A stretch of 5,097 nucleotides of DNA from an uncultured Trueperaceae bacterium (GTDB lineage: Bacteria; Deinococcota; Deinococci; Deinococcales; Trueperaceae): NCBI GenBank assembly GCA_937907415.1, contig CALCHY010000209.1:1-5097 (forward strand), written 5' to 3'. Of this stretch, positions 1 to 3,383 are shown one piece after another; position 1 is the stretch's first letter; each line of letters opens with the position of its first letter. The notes under the pieces were generated by a model that was not told where the DNA came from, searched no databases, and worked only from the letters and a program-made list of their open reading frames with translations. The position numbers were made by a program, and so were the translations under genes.

Positions 1-16
1 CGCGGCCACGATAGGG

Positions 17-1144
17 TCAGCTGATGTCTTCGCTCGCGCGGATGCCGGCGCCTACGGGGAATCGGGGGACGCCGTCTTCGCTGACTTCGAAGTAGCGGAC
101 GTTGAGTAGCTGGCCGTAGTAGGTGTCGGCGTTGTCGTACCAGGCGCGGCGTTCTTCCATCGTGCCGCGGGGGACGACGTCGAAGGTCTTGCCGTCGTCC
201 ACCTGGCAGACCCAGATGATGGCGCCGTCGAACTTGCCGACGCCGGTCTTGTGCCCGACGATGGGGAACTCGGCGTCGAGGAACGACTTGACCTTTAGGA
301 GCTCGAAGGAGCGCGCGCCGTACTGGTACACGCCGGTGGTCAGGCGCACCATGGCGCCCTCGAAGCCGTCCTGTACGAAGGCGGCTTGCGCTTCGTAGAC
401 GGCTTGCTCGTTCTCGACGAGGACGCTGGGGACGGTTTCGACCGGGTAGCCGGGCTCGAACTGGAGGCCGTTGAGGATCTCGAGGCGTTCGCTGAACGGT
501 TGGTCGAGGTTGTCGCGGTCGATCACGTCATAGACGTGGAGGACCAGCTTCTCGCTATCGCCGGGTCGGTACTTCTTGACGAGGCGTGTCGTCTGCTGGA
601 AGGTCTCGCCCACTCCGGCGTAGATCTCGCCGTCGAAGAGCGCGTCGCGCGGCAGGGTGTTCTCGAGGGCGTTGGCGATGTGCTCGATGCTGCCAATGTC
701 GCGCCAGCTCTTGCCTGACCTGCTCATGATCTCAATCTGGTCGCCGTCCCAGAACGCGAGCGCGCGGACCCCGTCGAGCTTGGGCTGGACGTAGGCGGGG
801 TAGGTGACGTTGCGGTTCTTGCGCTTCTCGAAGTCGGACGCGAGCATGGGGCGGATGAGTTCGGCTTGGGCCTCCTCGACGCTCAGCGCATACTTGCGGT
901 CCATCTTCTTCTTGTGCATGGCCGCGGCTTCCAATGTGGCCTGCTCTCCGGCGGTGGTCTCGTTGCTGCGCCCGACGTTCTTGGGGGTGGCGGTCTTGCG
1001 GGCGATCTGTTTCTCGCCGTCGATGAGGCCGTACTCGGTGACGATGTCGGCGCCTTCGGTCCAAACCTTCCACGAGTAGATGCCGCCGGCTTTGCCCTGG
1101 TGATAAAGGGTCGCGAGCGCCGGGGATGATGCGGTGATGGTCAA
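17..1144 (-). CDS. ATP-dependent DNA ligase, phage type with WGR-like N-terminus
   Basis: Seals nicks in duplex DNA through a lysyl-AMP intermediate; in a phage this serves replication and repair. With the start chosen here the protein has 375 residues. Residues about 10-85 form a WGR-like N-terminal module (SWKVW, EYG, then PKNVGRSNETT) typical of many phage ligases. The adenylation domain follows: motif I KLDGVR with the AMP-accepting Lys at about 122, motif III FDGE at 170-173, IIIa YDVID at 205-209, motif IV EGAMVR at 262-267 and motif V LLKVK at 282-286. An OB-fold region runs from about 293 to the end. The start is TTG at 1144-1142 because GGAGG lies 7 nt upstream and the WGR-like region follows directly. 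The frame is also open from TTG at 1273 (418 residues), but that codon has no visible ribosome-binding site and adds only a basic, low-complexity tail. Stop is TGA. Product call is firm; the start is inferred. Confidence 0.93.
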   Translation of the reverse strand: MTITASSPALATLYHQGKAGGIYSWKVWTEGADIVTEYGLIDGEKQIARKTATPKNVGRSNETTAGEQATLEAAAMHKKKMDRKYALSVEEAQAELIRPMLASDFEKRKNRNVTYPAYVQPKLDGVRALAFWDGDQIEIMSRSGKSWRDIGSIEHIANALENTLPRDALFDGEIYAGVGETFQQTTRLVKKYRPGDSEKLVLHVYDVIDRDNLDQPFSERLEILNGLQFEPGYPVETVPSVLVENEQAVYEAQAAFVQDGFEGAMVRLTTGVYQYGARSFELLKVKSFLDAEFPIVGHKTGVGKFDGAIIWVCQVDDGKTFDVVPRGTMEERRAWYDNADTYYGQLLNVRYFEVSEDGVPRFPVGAGIRASEDIS

Positions 1145-1151
1145 GCTAATG

Positions 1152-1156
1152 CCTCC
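1152..1156 (-). promoter_or_regulatory. Shine-Dalgarno site deciding the ligase start
   Basis: The minus strand reads GGAGG, then 7 nt, then TTG at 1144-1142. This is one of the best-spaced ribosome-binding sites in the window and is the main reason for preferring the shorter ligase. The alternative TTG at 1273 is preceded by GACTCAGCACCA, which has no purine-rich SD core. Confidence 0.7.
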
Positions 1157-1218
1157 GGTTTCACGGATTGGGGTGAGTGTACTTTGGCTGGAAGAGGCTA
1201 CCCCGCGAGCATCTTCCG

Positions 1219-1243
1219 CTGCGGCGCTCTTCTTGCGCCGCAG
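1219..1243 (-). repeat. Strong hairpin between HTH gene and ligase
   Basis: A perfect 9-bp inverted repeat, CTGCGGCGC (1219-1227) and GCGCCGCAG (1235-1243), encloses a 7-nt loop (AAGAAGA on the minus strand). It lies in the 143-bp stretch between the stop of the HTH gene and the preferred ligase start, about 60 nt before the ligase SD. There is no U-run after the stem in the minus direction, so it is not a standard intrinsic terminator. It could be a processing or stability element or an attenuator. If the ligase really starts at 1273 it would instead lie inside the coding region, encoding an Arg/Lys/Ala-rich segment. Confidence 0.55.
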
Positions 1244-1287
1244 GCGCTTCCTTCCTGCTTTCTCGGTCGGCAATGGTGCTGAGTCGC

Positions 1288-1791
1288 TTACGGGGTCTGC
1301 TGCAGGGCTGTTTTGGCGTGCGTGAGGATCTTGTCGAACGTCTTATGCACGCGTTGGCCCTCCCACCCGAGGCGCTTGGCGGTGTTGGCCAGCCTCTCAG
1401 GGTTGTTGCTGAGGTGCTTTAGGAGCTGACGCTCGTCGGACGTCCAGAGATGCCGCGCGATGCTGGCCAAGGTAGCCAGGGCGCCGGCATGCTCTTGGAT
1501 GGTGCTGGCGTTGCGTTTGCCGTGCAGCTGATAAATGGCTGGCGTGAGCTCATGCGCTGCTGGGGCTAAGGCGTCCGCGAGTTGGGGGATGCGTTGCGTG
1601 CTTTTCGCGTAGGTGTCTGCTTCGTGCAGGGTGTGTTGGCCGCGCTTGGTGAGGGTGAGGGTGCCGCGTTCGTCGACGGTGACGAGGCGGGCGGTTACTA
1701 GCCTCACGAGTTGTGGTGGGTGGATGCGGATGGCGCGCTGGTCGTTGATGGCGCGTAGCGCGCGGGTGGTTGTGGGGTTGGGTTGCGGCAC
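1288..1791 (-). CDS. Putative DNA-binding protein with two HTH-like segments
   Basis: No named family is recognised in this 167-residue protein. The N-terminal part, about residues 10-57, has a winged-helix look: helical PPQLVRLVTARLV followed by a strand-turn-strand DERGTLTLTKRG, as seen in small transcription regulators. The C-terminal part, about residues 118-162, reads as three helices (DERQLLKHLSNN, PERLANTAKRLG, QRVHKTFDKILTHA) arranged like a second helix-turn-helix. The linker is Ala-rich and helical. No membrane segment or catalytic motif is seen. The start is GTG at 1791-1789, supported by GGGGAG 7 nt upstream; the stop is TAA. It precedes the ligase on the same strand, so it may regulate or be co-transcribed with it. 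The leader contains stem-loops and a dyad that could be its own operator. DNA binding is inferred from residue pattern only. Confidence 0.8.
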   Translation of the reverse strand: MPQPNPTTTRALRAINDQRAIRIHPPQLVRLVTARLVTVDERGTLTLTKRGQHTLHEADTYAKSTQRIPQLADALAPAAHELTPAIYQLHGKRNASTIQEHAGALATLASIARHLWTSDERQLLKHLSNNPERLANTAKRLGWEGQRVHKTFDKILTHAKTALQQTP

Positions 1792-1798
1792 GGTTGGT

Positions 1799-1804
1799 CT
1801 CCCC
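1799..1804 (-). promoter_or_regulatory. Shine-Dalgarno site for the double-HTH gene
   Basis: GGGGAG on the minus strand sits 7 nt before the GTG start at 1791. It lies about 10 nt downstream of the large leader stem-loop, so folding or protein binding there could affect translation. Confidence 0.65.
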
Positions 1805-1814
1805 TGGTGTTGGT

Positions 1815-1852
1815 GAGCCTCGCGCGGTCTCCTGCGACCTGGTGCGAGGCTC
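1815..1852 (-). repeat. Leader stem-loop upstream of the double-HTH gene
   Basis: GAGCCTCGC (1815-1823) and GCGAGGCTC (1844-1852) are perfect 9-bp inverted repeats. Inside them GGTC (1826-1829) and GACC (1836-1839) pair again around a 6-nt loop that on the minus strand reads GCAGGA. The structure ends about 10 nt before the gene's SD. No U-run follows on the minus strand, so a leader-control element or operator is more likely than an intrinsic terminator. Confidence 0.55.
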
Positions 1853-1920
1853 TCAACGAGGCGTTGATGACCGGGACCTAACCCGGCTTTTGCAGGACGC
1901 TACCGGGGCAGCGGTTGCCC
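1853..1920. repeat. Three further consecutive stem-loops
   Basis: Directly abutting the 1815-1852 hairpin are TCAACG/CGTTGA (1853-1858 and 1862-1867, 3-nt loop), CCGGG/CCCGG (1871-1875 and 1882-1886, 6-nt loop) and GGGCA/TGCCC (1906-1910 and 1916-1920, 5-nt loop). On the plus strand the CCGGG hairpin is followed by CTTTT, a weak terminator look, but there is no plus-strand gene upstream. Each stem is short and could arise by chance in GC-rich DNA; the tight succession is what stands out. Confidence 0.4.
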
Positions 1921-1941
1921 TCACCCGATCGTGGTGTGGGC

Positions 1942-1970
1942 GCTAGGGTCGAAATGCCATTCGCTCTAGC
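1942..1970. promoter_or_regulatory. Compound dyad, candidate operator
   Basis: GCTAG (1942-1946) and CTAGC (1966-1970) flank an inner pair CGAA (1950-1953) and TTCG (1960-1963) with almost the same centre, giving nine paired positions over 29 bp. The dyad brackets the candidate -10 element at 1954-1959. A binding site for the HTH protein encoded just downstream is a natural guess. It is inference only. Confidence 0.35.
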
Positions 1971-1982
1971 CTGCCGGTCAAC
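1954..1982 (-). promoter_or_regulatory. Weak candidate promoter for the double-HTH gene
   Basis: On the minus strand TTGACC (1982-1977) is followed after 17 bp by TGGCAT (1959-1954). The -35 is a 5/6 match to the sigma-70 consensus and the -10 only 3/6. If used, it would give a leader of roughly 155 nt containing the stem-loops before the GTG at 1791. Confidence 0.25.
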
Positions 1983-2088
1983 CTGGCGTGCCTCCAGCGA
2001 CCTTGCCGTAATGAGGGCGTGGGTCACGTCGAGAGCATCGCGGCGGGGATATTCCCCACTGATTCCCACCTTATCATGCTCGGGCTGG

Positions 2089-2601
2089 TTACTCGTGCAG
2101 CGGGAAGAAGCGGATATTGGCGATGGGGGTAGCGTCTCCGGCTGGGGCGTCTACGACCATCTGGGGGTCGTTGCTGATGTTGCCTTGGTCGTCGATCAGG
2201 AAGGCGGCGCGCACGATGCGGTTGCGGGTGTGGTACTCGAGCAGGAGTGCTGGGACGCTGCCGGGCCGGTCGGAGAGGCTGGCGCCGTCCTTGAGGGCGT
2301 TCTTGAGCGCTTGGGCGGCTGCGTCGTCTTGGGGCTTGGCGATGAGGGCGGTGGCGCCGAAGGTGGCTGCGTACGCCTGGTGCTGACGAGCGAGGCCTGG
2401 GGCGGTTTGGCGGATCGCTTCGAGGGTGATCTGCTTCTCGCCGCGCTTGGTGTCGAAGAGTAGGACCTGTTGGCCGGCTTCGTTGTTGAGGATGGCGAAG
2501 GCGGGTCCGGCGCTGTGGCCGCGGTAGACGTGCTGGGCGAAGTCAGCGCCGGCACTGAGGGCGCGCTTGGCGTAGGCGGGGATGGTCGTGGCGTGGTTCA
2601 T
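2089..2601 (-). CDS. Hypothetical protein, 170 residues
   Basis: I do not recognise this protein. It looks soluble: no signal peptide, no membrane segment, no cysteine. The N-terminal third (residues 1-75) mixes helix with a strand-like segment AFAILNNEAGQQVLLFD. A helical, Ala-rich stretch lies around 92-106 (DDAAAQALKNALKDG). The C-terminal part has alternating hydrophobic strands (PALLLEYHTRNRIVRAAFLID, about 117-137) and ends FFPLHE. The start is ATG at 2601-2599 with AGGAG 7 nt upstream; the stop is TAA. It has its own well-formed promoter and lies between two long non-coding regions, so it is probably its own transcription unit. Coding status is well supported by the SD, start and length; function is unknown. 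Confidence 0.82.
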   Translation of the reverse strand: MNHATTIPAYAKRALSAGADFAQHVYRGHSAGPAFAILNNEAGQQVLLFDTKRGEKQITLEAIRQTAPGLARQHQAYAATFGATALIAKPQDDAAAQALKNALKDGASLSDRPGSVPALLLEYHTRNRIVRAAFLIDDQGNISNDPQMVVDAPAGDATPIANIRFFPLHE

Positions 2602-2608
2602 GCGGATT

Positions 2609-2613
2609 CTCCT
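2609..2613 (-). promoter_or_regulatory. Shine-Dalgarno site of the 170-residue gene
   Basis: AGGAG on the minus strand, 7 nt before the ATG at 2601. Just upstream (2621-2643) GGTTG/CAACC arms enclose the 8-bp palindrome GTCGCGAC (2630-2637), which could form a leader hairpin or an operator. Confidence 0.7.
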
Positions 2614-2658
2614 GGTGGCGGGTTGCTGAGTCGCGACCCAACCTTTGGCGTTGAGAGA

Positions 2659-2688
2659 AGCCTATCCCCGCTTTTCGGGTGGTGTCAA
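2659..2688 (-). promoter_or_regulatory. Sigma-70-type promoter for the 170-residue gene
   Basis: The minus strand has a perfect -35 TTGACA (2688-2683), an 18-bp spacer and -10 TAGGCT (2664-2659), which keeps the TAnnnT positions and is a common form in GC-rich bacteria. The sequence just upstream of the -35 is AT-rich (2691-2720), like an UP element. The expected transcription start is near 2652, giving a leader of about 50 nt before the ATG. Confidence 0.65.
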
Positions 2689-2720
2689 GCGTAATGTTAC
2701 ATATCTCTTCTTTCGTTACT

Positions 2721-2790
2721 GCCTAGTTTCTTTGGTGTTTCGTGGGTGTACGTGTGTGTTTGGTGGGTGCGTTTGGGTGCGCTTGGGTGC
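2721..2790 (-). promoter_or_regulatory. A/C-rich, T-poor tract, possible Rho-loading (rut-like) site
   Basis: On the minus strand these 70 nt contain 30 C, 29 A, 9 G and only 2 T by my count. C-rich, G-poor, unstructured RNA is what Rho binds. The tract lies downstream of the helicase and basic-protein genes and upstream of the next promoter, where a terminator would be expected and no U-run terminator is seen. Repeat content is an equally good explanation for the composition. Confidence 0.3.
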
Positions 2791-2794
2791 TGAC
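2765..2794 (+). repeat. Three 10-bp-phased GGGTGC repeats, iteron-like
   Basis: On the plus strand GGGTGC occurs at 2765, 2775 and 2785, exactly one helical turn apart (units GGGTGCGTTT, GGGTGCGCTT, GGGTGCTGAC). A fourth unit, GGGTGCGCTT, lies at 2912-2921; a 15-bp exact match links 2773-2787 to 2910-2924. Phased short repeats beside an AT-rich segment recall binding arrays for a replication initiator, but no initiator gene is in the window. Confidence 0.5.
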
Positions 2795-2923
2795 TCGTGC
2801 TTCGTGTGCGCGCCGCTTCGCGCTCACCTCCCGGAAGATTGGGCACTAATGTCGTCCTAGACGGGCGTCGGCGCACTTCTAGGGATTGTTCTTGGCTGCT
2901 TGGTGGTTCTTGGGTGCGCTTGG

Positions 2924-2964
2924 GGGCTGGTGGGGGCAACCAAACTAGCGGGTGGGCTGGTGGG
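2924..2964 (+). repeat. 11-bp direct repeat in a G-tract cluster
   Basis: GGGCTGGTGGG occurs at 2924-2934 and 2954-2964, start-to-start 30 bp. With neighbours there are six runs of three or more G between 2912 and 2964, separated by 7, 5, 13, 1 and 5 nt. One loop is too long for a canonical four-tract quadruplex, so only a long-loop quadruplex is possible. Confidence 0.4.
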
Positions 2965-2969
2965 TGGAG

Positions 2970-2995
2970 AGCCCTCCTACTGTCCGGGTAGGGCT
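2970..2995 (-). terminator. Inverted repeat at the stop of the basic-protein gene
   Basis: AGCCCT (2970-2975) and AGGGCT (2990-2995) are 6-bp inverted repeats overlapping the TAG stop at 2994-2996; an alternative pairing, CCTAC/GTAGG (2976-2980 and 2988-2992), uses the same bases. No U-run follows on the minus strand, so it is at best a weak or 3'-end-stabilising hairpin. Confidence 0.25.
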
Positions 2996-3383
2996 ACTCG
3001 TCCAGTTGCAGCGTGGCGAGCGCAGCGAGGCGTGGATCGGCGAGGGCGATGCCGCGTTTCGTGAGCTCGCGGTGTTCGCTGGGGAGGGTGCTGAGGACGA
3101 CGCTGTTGTTGGGGTCGTAGAGGACGGCGAGTTTGACGCTTTGGTGGGTGAGGACGTGGATTTCGCGGCCGAGGGGTTGTTTGGCTACGAACCGGCTGCG
3201 TCGTTCGCTTATGGTTCGGGCGATGGTTTGCAGGTCGGCGTTGGTGAGTTCGAGGCCGTAGCGTTCTTGGGCGCGGGTCTTGGCGTGTCTTCGCGCGTTG
3301 TAGTTGTCGCGGCGCCGTTGCGCATGCTTGGGGTGCTGGCCATGGTGTTGCTTGCGGCGCTGCCGGCGCTTGGGGCGGCTCAT
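2994..3383 (-). CDS. Small very basic protein, possibly DUF4258/BrnT-like
   Basis: A 129-residue protein. Twenty of the first 40 residues are Lys, Arg or His (PKRRQRRKQHH, then RRR and ARRHAKTR), suggesting a nucleic-acid-binding tail. The rest reads as a small folded domain: a helix around RAQERYGLELTNADLQTIARTI (37-58), then strands EIHVLTHQSVKLAVLYD (74-90) and SVVLSTLP (94-101). The His-x3-Arg-x3-Arg helix followed by strands and the VLYDP...VVLSTLP pattern is reminiscent of DUF4258/BrnT (RelE-like) proteins, but I cannot assign it and see no antitoxin partner. The ATG at 3383 overlaps the helicase TGA (ATGA), with GAGG 6 nt upstream, so translation is probably coupled to the helicase. 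A role as helicase partner or RNA/DNA-binding accessory is inference. Confidence 0.82.
   Translation of the reverse strand: MSRPKRRQRRKQHHGQHPKHAQRRRDNYNARRHAKTRAQERYGLELTNADLQTIARTISERRSRFVAKQPLGREIHVLTHQSVKLAVLYDPNNSVVLSTLPSEHRELTKRGIALADPRLAALATLQLDE

Larger units (their letters stand above)
1792..2088. other. Non-coding stretch rich in inverted repeats
   Basis: No convincing gene is seen in these 297 bp. A 63-codon open frame on the minus strand starts at a GTG near 2069 but has no ribosome-binding site. The region holds a possible promoter (-35 TTGACC at 1977-1982), a 29-bp dyad (1942-1970) and stem-loops at 1815-1852, 1853-1867, 1871-1886 and 1906-1920. A short GGGGA/TCCCC hairpin with a 3-nt loop (2045-2057) lies 32 nt after the stop of the 170-residue gene and lacks a U-run. 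No tRNA cloverleaf or T-arm could be made on either strand. Confidence 0.75.
2602..2993. other. Long non-coding region, origin- or terminator-like
   Basis: These 392 bp hold no supportable gene; a minus-strand open frame of about 80 codons here is Pro/Thr/Arg-rich, has no ribosome-binding site and reflects the skewed composition. From the helicase side to the promoter side it contains an inverted repeat at the stop of the basic gene, G-tracts and direct repeats (2912-2964), a CCTAG/CTAGG pair (2856-2883), a GC hairpin (2808-2823), 10-bp-phased GGGTGC repeats (2765-2794), a G/T-rich tract (A/C-rich on the minus strand), an AT-rich segment (2691-2740, 33 of 50 A/T) and then the promoter. Confidence 0.75.

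Noticed and set aside
1..16. A GTG at 9-7 that might start the next minus-strand gene after the ligase
   Set aside because: Only three codons are visible and there is no SD before it.
1176..1181. TACACT on the minus strand as a -10 for the ligase
   Set aside because: No -35-like hexamer at 16-18 bp upstream; the region there reads GGGGTA.
1871..1890. Plus-strand intrinsic terminator (CCGGG hairpin followed by CTTTT)
   Set aside because: Five-bp stem, four-base T-run, and no plus-strand gene to terminate.
1890..1985. A tRNA or tmRNA suggested by the dense stems and the GGTCGAAAT stretch
   Set aside because: No T-arm with a proper stem, no acceptor stem and no cloverleaf could be built on either strand.
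1878..2069. A 63-codon minus-strand open frame starting at GTG 2069
   Set aside because: No ribosome-binding site, no recognisable protein pattern, and it runs through the dyad and hairpins; treated as non-coding.
1915..2463. A 182-codon plus-strand frame across the 170-residue gene
   Set aside because: Gly/Val/Glu-rich antisense shadow; the minus-strand gene has a promoter, SD and start.
2697..2939. An 80-codon minus-strand open frame rich in Pro, Thr and Arg
   Set aside because: No SD; its composition simply mirrors the A/C-rich repeat tract.
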